DNA of 64,000 nucleotides from the NCBI RefSeq assembly GCF_008330945.1, contig NZ_CP043488.1:1958501-2022500 (forward strand), given 5' to 3'. The position numbers and the translations under genes are program-made. The notes under the pieces are model-generated. The model had not been told where the DNA came from. It did no database searches and saw nothing but the letters and a program-made list of their open reading frames with translations. This document shows positions 1-8,949 of this stretch, piece by piece (the stretch's first letter is position 1; the number at the start of each line of letters is the position of its first letter). This DNA comes from Labrys sp. KNU-23 (GTDB lineage Bacteria; Pseudomonadota; Alphaproteobacteria; Rhizobiales; Labraceae).

Positions 1-63
1 ACAAGAAGGCGCCGGAGGCGAGCCGTCGCCGCACTGGCGACGGCTGTACCCCCAAAGCCCTGT

Positions 64-960
64 TCAGGCCGCTTTCCGGCTTTCCAGCACGCTCGCCACC
101 GTCGGTCCGAATTCGGCCGGCGTCGGCACGATCGCGACACCGGCTTCGCGCAGGATCTCGACCTTTTCCTGGGCCGACTCGCCGAAGGCGGAGATGATGG
201 CACCGGCATGGCCCATGCGCTTGCCCTTGGGGGCCGAGAGGCCGGCGATATAGGCGATCAGCGGCTTGCGCATGTGATGCTTGGCCCATTCGGCGGCCTC
301 CGCTTCCTGCGGCCCGCCGATCTCGCCGATCATCACCACGGCATCGGTATCTGGATCTTCCTCGAACAGTTTGAGGATGTCCTTGAAGGACGAGCCGTTG
401 ATGGGGTCGCCGCCGATACCGACGCTGGTGGAGACGCCGATGCCCAGCGCCTTCATCTGCGAGGCCGCCTCGTAGCCGAGCGTGCCCGAGCGGCCGACGA
501 TGCCGACCCGGCCCGGCAGGTAGATGTTGCCGGGCATGATGCCCATCAGCGCCTGGCCGGGGGTGATGATACCAGCGCAGTTGGGGCCGACCAGGCGCAT
601 GCGGTCTTCATAGCGGAAGCGGCGCATATAGCGCTTCACCCGCATCATGTCCTGGGAGGGAATGCCGTCGGTGATGCAGACGCAGAACTTCAGGCCGGCA
701 TCGGCGGCTTCCATGATGGAGTCGGCCGCGAAGGGCGGCGGCACGAACACGATCGAGGCCTCGGCGCCCGTCTCCCGCACGGCGCCCTTCACCGTGTTGA
801 AGACCGGAATGCCATGATGGTCCTGGCCGCCCTTGCCGGGGGTGACGCCGCCGACGACGTTGGTGCCGTAGCGCTTCATGTCCTGGGCATGGAAGGAACC
901 GATCTTGCCGGTCAGGCCCTGGACGATGACACGCGTCTTGCGGTTCAAGAGAACTGCCAT
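64..960 (-). CDS. mtkB: Malate--CoA ligase alpha subunit (succinyl-CoA ligase alpha family)
   Basis: A 298-residue CoA-binding subunit of an ADP-forming acyl-CoA ligase. The N-terminal Rossmann-like domain ([18 protein letters not shown], about residues 10-30) binds CoA; the C-terminal ligase domain carries GHAGAI (about residues 252-257), which supplies the histidine phosphorylated during catalysis. Sequence alone hardly separates this from SucD. The assignment to malate thiokinase (malate + CoA + ATP to malyl-CoA) follows from the neighbours mtkA, malyl-CoA lyase and serine-glyoxylate aminotransferase. The start at 960 is preferred over an upstream in-frame ATG at 996, which lies inside mtkA, because a G-rich ribosome site stands just before 960. 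It begins 13 bp after mtkA and is the last visible gene of the unit. Confidence 0.9.
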   Translation of the reverse strand: MAVLLNRKTRVIVQGLTGKIGSFHAQDMKRYGTNVVGGVTPGKGGQDHHGIPVFNTVKGAVRETGAEASIVFVPPPFAADSIMEAADAGLKFCVCITDGIPSQDMMRVKRYMRRFRYEDRMRLVGPNCAGIITPGQALMGIMPGNIYLPGRVGIVGRSGTLGYEAASQMKALGIGVSTSVGIGGDPINGSSFKDILKLFEEDPDTDAVVMIGEIGGPQEAEAAEWAKHHMRKPLIAYIAGLSAPKGKRMGHAGAIISAFGESAQEKVEILREAGVAIVPTPAEFGPTVASVLESRKAA

Positions 961-973
961 TTCGCTTCCCCCC

Positions 974-2158
974 TCAATGCTTCTTGGTTTTGGCAAAGGC
1001 CTTCATTGCCTCGACCGATTTTTCGGCAGCTTCCGCCAGGGTCTCGGCCACGATCACCTTCTCGCCGGATTCGGCGAGGATGCGCCGACCCTCTTCGACA
1101 TTGGTACCAGCCAGGCGCACCACGAGCGGCACGTTCACGCCGACCTCACGCATCGCCTTCACAACGCCTTCGGCCACCCAGTCGCAACGATTGATGCCGG
1201 CGAAAATGTTGACCAGGATGGTCTCGACATTCTTGTCGGCCAGCACGGCGCGGAAGGCCTTGGCGACACGCTCGGGCGAGGCGCCGCCGCCGATGTCGAG
1301 GAAATTCGCCGGCTCGCCGCCCGCGATCTTGATCATGTCCATCGTCGCCATGGCCAGGCCTGCACCGTTGATGATGCAGCCGATATTGCCGTCGAGCCCG
1401 ACATAAGACAGGCCGCGGTCGGAGGCGAAGGTCTCGCGCGGGTCTTCCTGCGACTTGTCGCGCAGTTCCGAAATCTCGGCGCGGCGGAACAGGGCATTCT
1501 CGTCGAAGGACATCTTGGCGTCGAGGGCGATGAGATGCCCGTCGCGGGTGACGACCAGAGGGTTGATCTCCAGCATGGAGGCGTCGTAGTCGCGGAAGAC
1601 GCGATAGCAACCGAGCAGCGTATCCACCGCCTTGCCGATCAAATTGTTCTCCAGCCCGAGGCCGAAGGCGATCTCGCGGGCCTGGAACTGCTGCATGCCC
1701 GCACCGGGATCGACGATGGCGCGAATGATGGAGTCAGGCTGCTTTTCGGCGATTTCCTCGATCTCCATGCCGCCGGAAGCGGACGCCACGATCATCACGC
1801 GCTCGGATTTGCGGTCGAGCACGATGCCGAGATAGAGCTCCTGGCGGATATCGACGGTTTCCTCGACATAGAGGCGCGAGACGAGCTTGCCCTTAGGCCC
1901 GGTCTGATGGGTAACCAGCTTGCGGCCGAGCATGGCTTCCGCCGCATCCGACACCTCACTGTCCGACTTGCAGATGCGGATGCCGCCGGCCTTGCCGCGG
2001 GCGCCCGAATGGATCTGGGCCTTGACCACCCATTTGTCGCCGCCGATCTCGCTGGCGCGATAGGTCGCCTGCTCGGGGCTGTAGGCAAGCCCGCCGCGCG
2101 GGATCTGCACCGAATAGCGCGAGAGCAGTTCCTTGGCCTGGTATTCATGGATGTCCAT
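974..2158 (-). CDS. mtkA: Malate--CoA ligase beta subunit (ATP-grasp)
   Basis: A 394-residue ATP-grasp subunit, the usual length for SucC/MtkA. It opens [12 protein letters not shown], typical of the family, followed by the ATP-grasp lysine region [16 protein letters not shown] (about residues 44-59) and the C-terminal CoA-ligase flavodoxin-like domain containing [10 protein letters not shown] near residue 320. With MtkB it makes malyl-CoA from malate in the cytosol, the step of the serine cycle before cleavage to acetyl-CoA and glyoxylate. It follows the malyl-CoA lyase gene by 12 bp and precedes mtkB by 13 bp, so the genes should be co-transcribed. A SucCD role in the TCA cycle cannot be excluded by sequence, but sucCD normally adjoins mdh and sucAB rather than mcl and sga. 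Confidence 0.9.
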   Translation of the reverse strand: MDIHEYQAKELLSRYSVQIPRGGLAYSPEQATYRASEIGGDKWVVKAQIHSGARGKAGGIRICKSDSEVSDAAEAMLGRKLVTHQTGPKGKLVSRLYVEETVDIRQELYLGIVLDRKSERVMIVASASGGMEIEEIAEKQPDSIIRAIVDPGAGMQQFQAREIAFGLGLENNLIGKAVDTLLGCYRVFRDYDASMLEINPLVVTRDGHLIALDAKMSFDENALFRRAEISELRDKSQEDPRETFASDRGLSYVGLDGNIGCIINGAGLAMATMDMIKIAGGEPANFLDIGGGASPERVAKAFRAVLADKNVETILVNIFAGINRCDWVAEGVVKAMREVGVNVPLVVRLAGTNVEEGRRILAESGEKVIVAETLAEAAEKSVEAMKAFAKTKKH

Positions 2159-2170
2159 AAGGGTACCTCG

Positions 2171-3136
2171 TCAGTTGGGCAGGCCGGCGCGCGGCTGGGT
2201 CGACTGTTGGATGGCTTCGTGCATGACCAGGACGTTGCGGGCCATGCGCTCGGACGCGGCATCGATCATCTTGCCGTCGAGCGCGGCGGCACCCTTGCCC
2301 TGCTCTTCGGCTTCCCTGAGCATCTCGATGATGCGGCGGGCACGGTTCACTTCCTTTTCGGGCGGCGAGAACACCTCATTGGCGAGCGCGATCTGCGTGG
2401 GATGGATCGCCCATTTGCCTTCGATGCCGAGCGCGGCCGCGCGCCGGGCCGCCGCGATATAGGCCTCGGGATCGGAGAAGTCGCCGAAGGGACCGTCGAT
2501 GGCGCGCAGGCCATAGGCCCGGCAGGCCACCGTCATGCGCGACAGGGCCGCATGCCACTGGTCGCCGGGATAGTCGGGGTTGAGGCCACCGATGCTGACA
2601 GTCCGCGCCTTGCAGCTCGCCGCATAATCGGCGACACCGAAATGCAGCGCCTCGAGCCGGCCGCCATAGGCGGCAATCGCCTCGACATTGGCCATGCCGA
2701 GCGCGGTCTCGATCAAGCCTTCCAGGCCGACGCGGGTCTTGAAGCCCTTGGCGGTCTCGATCTGATTGACCATGGCCTCGACCATGTAGAGGTCGGCGGG
2801 CACGCCGACCTTGGGCACCAGGATGGTGTCGAGCCGGTCGCCCGCCTGCTCCATCACATCGACGACGTCGCGATACATGTAATGGGTGTCGAGCCCGTTG
2901 ATGCGCACCGAGATGGTCTTGCCGCGGGCGCGCCAGTCGATCTCGTTGAGGGCTTCGATGATGTTCTTGCGGGCGCGCTCCTTGTCGGGCGGCGCGACCG
3001 CATCCTCGATGTCGAGGAAGATGTAGTCGGCAGCGCCGTCGGCGGCCTTGCGGATCATCTCCGGATTGGAGCCGGGTACGGCAAGCTCGCTGCGCTGCAG
3101 GCGCAGCTTGCGCAGATGATGGATGGTGTGGCTCAT
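2171..3136 (-). CDS. mcl: L-malyl-CoA lyase (HpcH/HpaI family)
   Basis: A 321-residue citrate-lyase-beta-like aldolase, close in length to characterised malyl-CoA lyases (about 320). It opens with a conserved RSELAVPGSNPEMIRKA segment. FLDIEDAVAPPDKERAR (about residues 40-56) supplies acidic Mg-binding residues, VRINGLDT (about 77-84) the arginine that contacts the acyl group, and LVPKVG a further barrel strand. It should cleave malyl-CoA to acetyl-CoA and glyoxylate, completing the step begun by MtkAB. It sits between sga and mtkA in the same orientation. The 197-bp gap to sga holds an inverted repeat element, so some polarity between sga and mcl is possible. Confidence 0.9.
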   Translation of the reverse strand: MSHTIHHLRKLRLQRSELAVPGSNPEMIRKAADGAADYIFLDIEDAVAPPDKERARKNIIEALNEIDWRARGKTISVRINGLDTHYMYRDVVDVMEQAGDRLDTILVPKVGVPADLYMVEAMVNQIETAKGFKTRVGLEGLIETALGMANVEAIAAYGGRLEALHFGVADYAASCKARTVSIGGLNPDYPGDQWHAALSRMTVACRAYGLRAIDGPFGDFSDPEAYIAAARRAAALGIEGKWAIHPTQIALANEVFSPPEKEVNRARRIIEMLREAEEQGKGAAALDGKMIDAASERMARNVLVMHEAIQQSTQPRAGLPN

Positions 3137-3169
3137 TCCTGTTCCCTCTCACTCGGGGCAATCTGTTTA

Positions 3170-3330
3170 CCCTTCCCTGCAAGGGGGAGGGTCGAGGCGA
3201 AGCCTCGGGGTGGGGTGATCCACTATCGGGCTTGCAGAAGAGACGATGGGGAAAATTCGGTTCGGCCAGAGATGCCACCCCACCCCGGCCCTATGGGCCG
3301 ACCCTCCCCCTCCAGGGGAGGGTAAGATTC
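3170..3330. repeat. Inverted REPIN-like element between mcl and sga
   Basis: Two G/C-rich palindromic half-units face each other: the left half contains AAGGGGGAGGGT then GGGGTGGGGTG, and the right half CCACCCCACCCC then ACCCTCCCCCTCCAGGGGAGGGT. The whole can fold into a long imperfect hairpin. The same ACCCTCCCC-type core recurs at 60120-60144 and a related form lies at 29330-29550. It sits inside a presumed operon and may affect read-through or mRNA decay. Confidence 0.75.
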
Positions 3331-3333
3331 GCC

Positions 3334-4524
3334 TTACGCCGCCTTGGCCAGGCTCGGCTGAGCCGAGAGGCGATAATGCTCGAGGGCAGCGCCCACGCCG
3401 GAGCCGGGCTGGATCTTCACGCCGCAATCGCGCAGTGCCATTTCGGCCGCCGAGATGGCTCCGCACATCATCACGTCGTTGACCCAGCCGAGATGTCCGA
3501 TACGGAACACTTTGCCGGCAACCTTGTTGAGGCCGACGCCAAGGGAAGTCTGGTAGCCGTAATGGGCCCGCCGCACGATCTCGGCGCTGTCGATGCCTTC
3601 GGGCACCAGGACCGCGCTGACCGTATCGGAGTTCCATCTGGCCTCCTTGGCGCAGAGCTTCAGCCCCCAGGCCTCCACCGCCTTGCGCACGCCAGTGGCC
3701 AGGCGATTGTGACGCTCGAAGACATTGTCGAGGCCTTCCTCCTGGAGGAGATCAAGCGCGGCGCGAAGCCCGCGCAGCAGCTGCACGGCCGGCGTATAGG
3801 GGAAATAGCCGGTGTCGTTGGCGCGGATCTGGTCCTCGAAGGAGAAATAGCAGCGCTTGTGCCCGGCCGTCTTGGCAGCTGCGAGAGCCTTCTGGCTGAC
3901 GGACAGGAAACCGAGGCCGGGCGGCAGCATGAAGCCTTTCTGCGAGCCGGAGACGGCACAGTCGACGCCCCATTCCTCCTGGCGGAAATCGATCGAGCCG
4001 ATCGACGAGACGCCGTCGACGAAGAGCAGGGCCGGGTGCTTGGCAGCGTTGAGCGCGGCACGCACGCCGGCGACATCGCTGGTCACGCCGGTGGCGGTCT
4101 CGTTATGGGTGACGAAAACAGCCTTGATGCGGTGCTCTTTGTCCTGGAGAAGGCGCTCGGCATAGATCTCGACCGGGCAGCCCGTGCCCCATTCGACATC
4201 GACCACGTCGACGTCGAGGCCGAAACGCTCGGCCATATCGACCCACAGATGCGAGAACTGGCCGAAGCGTGACATCAGCACGCGATCCCCGGGGCTGAGC
4301 GTGTTGGTGATCGCCGATTCCCAGGCGCCTGTGCCCGAGGATGGGAAAATGAAGACGCGGCCGGTCTCGTTGCGGAACACCTTCATCAGGTCGGCGAACA
4401 GGCCGCGGGTGAAGGTCGGGTAGTCCGGGGCGCGCATGTCCTCCATCGGCATGTTCATCGCCTGGCGGACGATTTCCGGAACATTGGTCGGTCCTGGAAC
4501 GAAAAGCTGGGTGAAGCCGGCCAT
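3334..4524 (-). CDS. sga: Serine--glyoxylate aminotransferase
   Basis: A 396-residue class-V PLP aminotransferase. FVPGPTNVPEIVRQAM at the start, SSGTGAWESA (about residues 62-71) for the cofactor phosphate, VDGVSSIGS (about 149-157) with the PLP-pyridine aspartate, and SGSQKGFMLPPG (about 172-183) with the Schiff-base lysine are all visible. It converts serine and glyoxylate to hydroxypyruvate and glycine, regenerating the C2 acceptor of the serine cycle. A strong GGGAGG ribosome site precedes the start. It is the promoter-proximal gene of sga-mcl-mtkA-mtkB; in Methylorubrum/Methylobacterium sga also heads the serine-cycle operon and is controlled by the LysR regulator QscR. Confidence 0.92.
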   Translation of the reverse strand: MAGFTQLFVPGPTNVPEIVRQAMNMPMEDMRAPDYPTFTRGLFADLMKVFRNETGRVFIFPSSGTGAWESAITNTLSPGDRVLMSRFGQFSHLWVDMAERFGLDVDVVDVEWGTGCPVEIYAERLLQDKEHRIKAVFVTHNETATGVTSDVAGVRAALNAAKHPALLFVDGVSSIGSIDFRQEEWGVDCAVSGSQKGFMLPPGLGFLSVSQKALAAAKTAGHKRCYFSFEDQIRANDTGYFPYTPAVQLLRGLRAALDLLQEEGLDNVFERHNRLATGVRKAVEAWGLKLCAKEARWNSDTVSAVLVPEGIDSAEIVRRAHYGYQTSLGVGLNKVAGKVFRIGHLGWVNDVMMCGAISAAEMALRDCGVKIQPGSGVGAALEHYRLSAQPSLAKAA

Positions 4525-4684
4525 CTAAATCCTCCCGAGATGTGCGGCGGGTCCTGAGCCTGCCGATTGCTTTCGAGGGTGATGATCGGTCGGGGAGCCT
4601 CCTGCCCACAACACCTGTCGGGATAGATTCACCAGCCTGAGGGCGTTGGACGCCCCCTACACTTTCAGAGCCTGTGGCGCCCCA

Positions 4685-4703
4685 TAGGATAGGCGGAATC
4701 CTA
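4685..4703. promoter_or_regulatory. Inverted repeat upstream of sga (candidate operator)
   Basis: TAGGAT-N7-ATCCTA is a perfect 6-bp dyad about 160 bp before the sga start; a second dyad GGGCGT-TGG-ACGCCC lies at 4641-4655. Spacing and symmetry suit a LysR-type or similar regulator. No serine-cycle regulator gene is adjacent, so the binding protein is unknown. Confidence 0.35.
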
Positions 4704-5462
4704 CCCGTGCCGGCCCAAGGAGCCCGGCCAGACCTGGTCCGGGGCTCGCTTCAATGCCCGGAAGACCCAGATCGTCGGAAGAGCCGGCCTCGAGACGGGA
4801 CCATTGGGCCGTAGGGCGTCCATCGACACGCACCCTTTCAGCCCCTTCGAGGCGGCCCGGCCATCCGGGGGGGCGAGTCCTCCCACGCTTCCTGCCGCCC
4901 GTAGACGGTCAGATCGAGCAACCGGTAATTGTTGTCCATCGCCTCGACGCCTCGCCACGTCGTCCAGTAGGTTTCGAAGACATCCGATTCCTGCCGCGGA
5001 TAAAAGCATCTCGATCGACTATTTCGGGCGTTCCGAGTCGATCCCCGGTGCTGTCGTTGATCATCGTTCTCGCCTTCGCTGACCTTCGTCGATGGTGATC
5101 AGGCTGGCGCCGAACGGCTAAACGCCGCGAGTTACAAATGTGACCGGACTTCGATGCTGGCCTGTCCATGAGCCATGCTTGATGGGTCAGCGCGCCATGA
5201 TCGATCGAAAACAGACATCGAGCGCTATCGCCTGAAAGCTTGGGCCGGTTCGACGCGTGATCGAGAAATATCCACTGGGCCCGTGGCGCATTCCGCCGGC
5301 CGAGACGATTTCCTCGCCATCCTGTCTGATACCGTAGGATATTACCCGTCCTCTCATCGCGGCATGCGTGGAAGACGGCGGGATGAATGATACGACGAGG
5401 GCGGCACGAAGTGCTTCAAGGATCCGTCAGCTCAGGTTTCGCGGCTCGCGATCATACCAACG

Positions 5463-5468
5463 TATAAT
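5463..5468 (+). promoter_or_regulatory. Candidate -10 box for the LuxR-type gene
   Basis: A perfect TATAAT lies in a locally A/T-rich stretch about 150 bp before the chosen start at 5620. The -35 region is poor. Its position inside a possible N-terminal extension (start near 5383) argues for the later start. Confidence 0.4.
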
Positions 5469-5619
5469 AGCGGCAGAAACATTCAGTAAAAAAACTAGGT
5501 CTAGATTTGATGGCACGGCAGAGAGGGTGCAATCCTCGATTGAGATAAATGGCTTGGGGGCGAGCCGCACTTTCGAACTGATCTGCCGGAGGAAGCACCA
5601 GGATGGTTTCAAGGCCCGC

Positions 5620-6453
5620 ATGACCTTATCGCCGACAGAGATTCTAATTGGAGTCCGCGTGGATGAAGGGCGCTGCCTGCATGCCCTGCAGGCTGAACAG
5701 GCCTTCTATACGTATGGTGCCACCGGACGCATCGAGGCTCGCACGCGCACCAACATACCTCCTGTTTCCATCGACCTGATCGGCGGCTGCGGCCTCAACC
5801 GTACGGCTTTGATGCGCTGCCTTATGGGGTCGGAGACAGCTCTCGTGGCGGAAGGCTACAAGGATGTCGAGGCCTGGGCGGCCGCTCCCATCCGTGCCAC
5901 CGACGTTCTCTTCATTGCTTCGGAGCATCCGCTCAGCATCGCCGCAATCGGCCGAGACATCAGGGCGATACTCGAAACCGCGCCCACAGCCCGCATTCTC
6001 GTACTCGCCGACGTCACCACCCAGCCCATGCTGATCGACCTCCTCAAGCACGGCGCAAAGGGTGTCGTCCCCTCGGAATCGACGATCGACAACGTCATCT
6101 TCGCTGTCCGCCTTGTCCGTCGGGGCGGATTGTTCACGCCCCTTCTGGAAACGGGCCGAAGGAAGACCACTGTGCGTGATCCTGATGGGCAAGAACCGCC
6201 ATTGCAGGCCCTGGTGACGCCCAGGCAACTCGAAATCATCCTCGAACTGCGCAAGGGCTCGTCCAACAAGGACATTGCCTGCGAGCTCGGCATGAGCGAG
6301 TTCACCGTGAGAGTGCACATCCGCAACATCCTGCGCAGGCTGAAGGCTCGCAGCCGCACCGAAGTCGTGGCACGAACGAATGCCCTCCCGTTTCCCCCTG
6401 CTCGGTCCGAGCAGTCGAGGGAAACTTCAGCGGTCGCCGATCAAGCTCGCTAG
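5620..6453 (+). CDS. LuxR/NarL-type transcription regulator with degenerate receiver
   Basis: With the start at 5620 the protein has 277 residues. The C-terminal LuxR helix-turn-helix is clear (about residues 198-254: LVTPRQLEIILELRKGSSNKDIA... ending in a typical recognition helix). Residues about 50-175 resemble a response-regulator receiver, but the acidic pair is replaced by GG (IDLIGGCGLNR) and the phospho-acceptor position reads DVLFIASEHP with Ala instead of Asp; the switch lysine survives in KGVVPSES. Phosphorylation is therefore unlikely. The first 50 residues are not recognised. No sensor kinase is adjacent; the nearest downstream genes are a small unknown protein and a porin, possible targets. 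Confidence 0.75.
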   Translation: MTLSPTEILIGVRVDEGRCLHALQAEQAFYTYGATGRIEARTRTNIPPVSIDLIGGCGLNRTALMRCLMGSETALVAEGYKDVEAWAAAPIRATDVLFIASEHPLSIAAIGRDIRAILETAPTARILVLADVTTQPMLIDLLKHGAKGVVPSESTIDNVIFAVRLVRRGGLFTPLLETGRRKTTVRDPDGQEPPLQALVTPRQLEIILELRKGSSNKDIACELGMSEFTVRVHIRNILRRLKARSRTEVVARTNALPFPPARSEQSRETSAVADQAR

Positions 6454-6571
6454 CCGGTTTATCTCGTCCCGTTTCCCGCCACCGTTCATCCGCCATTGGC
6501 CGGGATGGGACAACCGGACGCAACGAGCCTACCCAACGATCAACCGCCTGCCGTGCGGACCGGAAACGCCC

Positions 6572-6835
6572 ATGCCCCACAAGCTTTATTCATTGCTGCG
6601 AACGCTGGAACGGCATCGCCTCTGGTTCATGATGGATCGTCTGGGTCCCGATTCCGTCACCCTGACGGTGACGATCGAGGAAAACCGCCTGGAGATCGAT
6701 ATCTTCGAGGACGAGCGGGTCGAATATGCCTGCTACAAGTCCAATCAGAAAATCGCTGGCGGGGGCAGGAACCTCGACGCCTTGATCTCCGGGTTGGCTG
6801 CCGTCGGGCGGCAATGGCCACCCGCCCCGCGATAG
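6572..6835 (+). CDS. Small hypothetical protein
   Basis: An 87-residue protein beginning MPHKLYSLLRTLERHRLWF, with an acidic middle (EENRLEIDIFEDERVEYA) and a G-rich tail. The alternation of hydrophobic and acidic residues suggests a small alpha/beta fold, but I do not recognise the family. It starts 118 bp after the LuxR-type gene with only a weak ribosome site, so co-transcription is possible but not shown. An upstream in-frame start at 6380 would overlap the LuxR gene and reads as shadow sequence. Confidence 0.5.
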   Translation: MPHKLYSLLRTLERHRLWFMMDRLGPDSVTLTVTIEENRLEIDIFEDERVEYACYKSNQKIAGGGRNLDALISGLAAVGRQWPPAPR

Positions 6836-7418
6836 AGCGAGCGCGCGGCGCGTCCTATGGGCCCATTGGCGATGGGCGCGCCGAAGATCCGTCGGGCAGC
6901 CTCCGTTTCATACGCCCTTGAAGACGTCCTTCGTAGGCCGACAGGGCTTGCGCTGACGTCGCCGTCCGTCACGAGGCGCGCAACGCCCCTGGCTCCACTG
7001 CGCCCCGCATGGCCACGCAGCTCCCGTCAAAAGCGAAACCCGACCAGGGAGGTCAATTCCTGGCCGGGCTCCAATAGCTCAGGGTCTCGCGAACCCAAGA
7101 CGATACTAGGGAATCACGGGCCTTCGCACCACAAGCGCGAGGTTGCATTGAACCTTAATCAGGTAGATTTCGCGTGTAATAATTCTTGATTATAATACAA
7201 CCTAGAGTCGATTTTTGTAGTCTAACTTCGATATTTTGGTTGTAATTTTAGAGAATTGTTCTTATGTTCACTATCGAACACTGATTAAATTGTGGCCTTT
7301 TTGTTACACGTATATCCAAAACGGCCACACCAACTATCCGTTTTGTCTAATTCCTTTTGCGATGACTCGGGAAGTATCGCAGTCTCATCCCCGGTAACAA
7401 CCTCAACGGGGGAGTCGC
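6836..7418. other. Porin upstream region
   Basis: About 580 bp without a gene. The first 300 bp are G/C-rich and featureless; from about 7150 to 7330 the sequence is strongly A/T-rich with a TATAAT at 7191-7196 and several T-tracts, suited to the promoter and long 5' leader of a highly expressed outer-membrane protein. No convincing -35 box accompanies the TATAAT. Confidence 0.45.
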
Positions 7419-8777
7419 ATGACGACCAAATCTCTGCTTCTAGGAACCATTGCCGGCATCGCCATCGTTGGCACCGCCCAGGCCGCCGATCTGCCCATGA
7501 CCAAGGGCGAGGCGGTCGAATATGTGAAGGTCTGCTCGGCCTTCGGCCCGGGCTTCTTCTACATCCCCGGCAGCGACACCTGCCTGAAGATCGGCGGCGA
7601 AATCCGTGCCGATTACCGCGGCTTCGGCGGCAGCGGCAGCGGCCGCGTCGAGACGACCGTCAACGGCGGAACGCCCACGGTCACACGCTCGAACTTCAAG
7701 TGGAACCGCAACAACGATCGTACGGCCTTCAATACCCAGGCCCGCATCTGGTTCGATGCCCGTACCCAGACCGACTGGGGCCTGCTGCGCTCCTATTTCC
7801 AGATCAATGCCGACTCGCATCCGATCAGCCACCAGGGCCGCGGCGGCGTCTATAACGGCAACACCTTCTCGATCGACAAGGCCTTCATCCAGTTCGGCGG
7901 CCTGACGGCTGGCTATGCCCATTCGTTCTTCGGCTTCTACGACAACGAATATGGCGACACCATCTGGGCGCCCTATTACGCCGAGAGCAACACCGTCAAC
8001 CTGCTCGCCTACACCGCCCAGTTCGGCGGTGGCTTCAGCGCCACGCTGTCGGTCGAGGACGGCCGCGATCACCGCTCCAACGTTGCGGTGAAACAGGGCG
8101 GCCAGCAGGTTCCGGACGTGGTCGGCCAGTTGCGCTGGGATCAGAGCTGGGGCTCGGTCGCCATCCAGGCTGCGGGCCACCAGTTCCGCTCGGCCGAGGC
8201 CGTAGACGCCAATGGCGTTCCGCTTCTGGCCACCGACCCGAACTATATTCCTCACAAGCAGAAATATGGCTGGGCCGTGGGCGGCACGGGCCTGTTGAAA
8301 CTGCCCTTCATCGACGGTGGACATTTCATCGTTGAAGGCCAGTATGCCGATGGCGCCCTCGACTATCTCGGTGCCGGCAACAGCATCTTCAACAACTACA
8401 GCGACTATTATTTCGGCTCGAACAACACCTTCCGCGCCGGCAAGGGCTGGTCGGTCGTCGGCGAACTCGGCGGCAACATCACGCCCGTCCTGAACGCCAA
8501 CCTCGTCGCGAGCTATATCGACGTTCGTTACGATGACCTGCTCGGCTTCGCCGGCAAGAAGTCGTTCGACAAGGAATTCACGGTCGCCGCCAACCTAACC
8601 TACACGATCGTCAAGGGCCTCACCATCGGCGCCGAAGTTGCCTACACCCGGGCCGACTTCAACCTGGGTTCGAGCAGCACCACCACGACCGACGGCGAAA
8701 CCACCACCACGGTCACCAATACCAAGGCCACGCCTAATATCTGGCAGGCCGGCATTCGCATACGGCGTGTGTTCTAA
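7419..8777 (+). CDS. Outer-membrane porin (Rhizobiales Porin_2 family)
   Basis: A 452-residue beta-barrel porin. The N-terminus is a Sec signal peptide (MTTKSLLLGTIAGIAIVGTAQA, cleavage before ADLP). The mature start, with VEYVKVCSAFGPGFFYIPGSDTCLKIGGEIR, is the hallmark of Rhizobiales porins (Omp2b/RopA type), including the two cysteines. The C-terminus RIRRVF ends in the aromatic residue expected for BAM-dependent insertion. A T/S-rich stretch near residues 420-435 is likely a surface loop. It is monocistronic: long A/T-rich leader upstream, strong intrinsic terminator 28 bp downstream. It should allow passive diffusion of small hydrophilic solutes. Confidence 0.95.
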   Translation: MTTKSLLLGTIAGIAIVGTAQAADLPMTKGEAVEYVKVCSAFGPGFFYIPGSDTCLKIGGEIRADYRGFGGSGSGRVETTVNGGTPTVTRSNFKWNRNNDRTAFNTQARIWFDARTQTDWGLLRSYFQINADSHPISHQGRGGVYNGNTFSIDKAFIQFGGLTAGYAHSFFGFYDNEYGDTIWAPYYAESNTVNLLAYTAQFGGGFSATLSVEDGRDHRSNVAVKQGGQQVPDVVGQLRWDQSWGSVAIQAAGHQFRSAEAVDANGVPLLATDPNYIPHKQKYGWAVGGTGLLKLPFIDGGHFIVEGQYADGALDYLGAGNSIFNNYSDYYFGSNNTFRAGKGWSVVGELGGNITPVLNANLVASYIDVRYDDLLGFAGKKSFDKEFTVAANLTYTIVKGLTIGAEVAYTRADFNLGSSSTTTTDGETTTTVTNTKATPNIWQAGIRIRRVF

Positions 8778-8804
8778 ATCCACGCGTTTGGCGTCAAATC
8801 ATGG

Positions 8805-8830
8805 GGGCCCGGCTTGTGCCGGGCCCTTTT
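8805..8830 (+). terminator. Intrinsic terminator of the porin gene
   Basis: Perfect 9-bp stem GGGCCCGGC / GCCGGGCCC around a TTGT loop, followed directly by TTTT. It lies 28 bp after the porin stop codon. Confidence 0.9.
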
Positions 8831-8949
8831 CATTGAGAATCCGCCGGGACGATCGCCAGATCACGGCGGTACGACCCGGGGGGGGCAAACGTCAGGGCGC
8901 TTCCTTCAAACTCATCCTACCGATACAAATAGCCGGCTACTAATTGTGC

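Larger units (their letters stand above)
4525..5619. other. Long non-coding interval between sga and the LuxR gene
   Basis: About 1.1 kb between divergent genes. Open frames are short, lack ribosome sites and have no recognisable protein features. It holds the two dyads upstream of sga and, near 5460, an A/T-rich patch with a TATAAT box facing the LuxR gene. I see no RNA gene. Confidence 0.5.

Noticed and set aside
64..2158. Succinyl-CoA synthetase sucCD
   Set aside because: The proteins fit the superfamily equally well, but adjacency to malyl-CoA lyase and sga favours malate thiokinase.
878..3325. An 815-codon open frame on the plus strand opposite mtkA and mcl
   Set aside because: It mirrors high-GC coding DNA, has no family motif or ribosome site, and covers two well-supported genes.
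7191..7196. TATAAT as a defined porin promoter
   Set aside because: It has no -35 partner at normal spacing, so I describe the region only as probable promoter-containing DNA.
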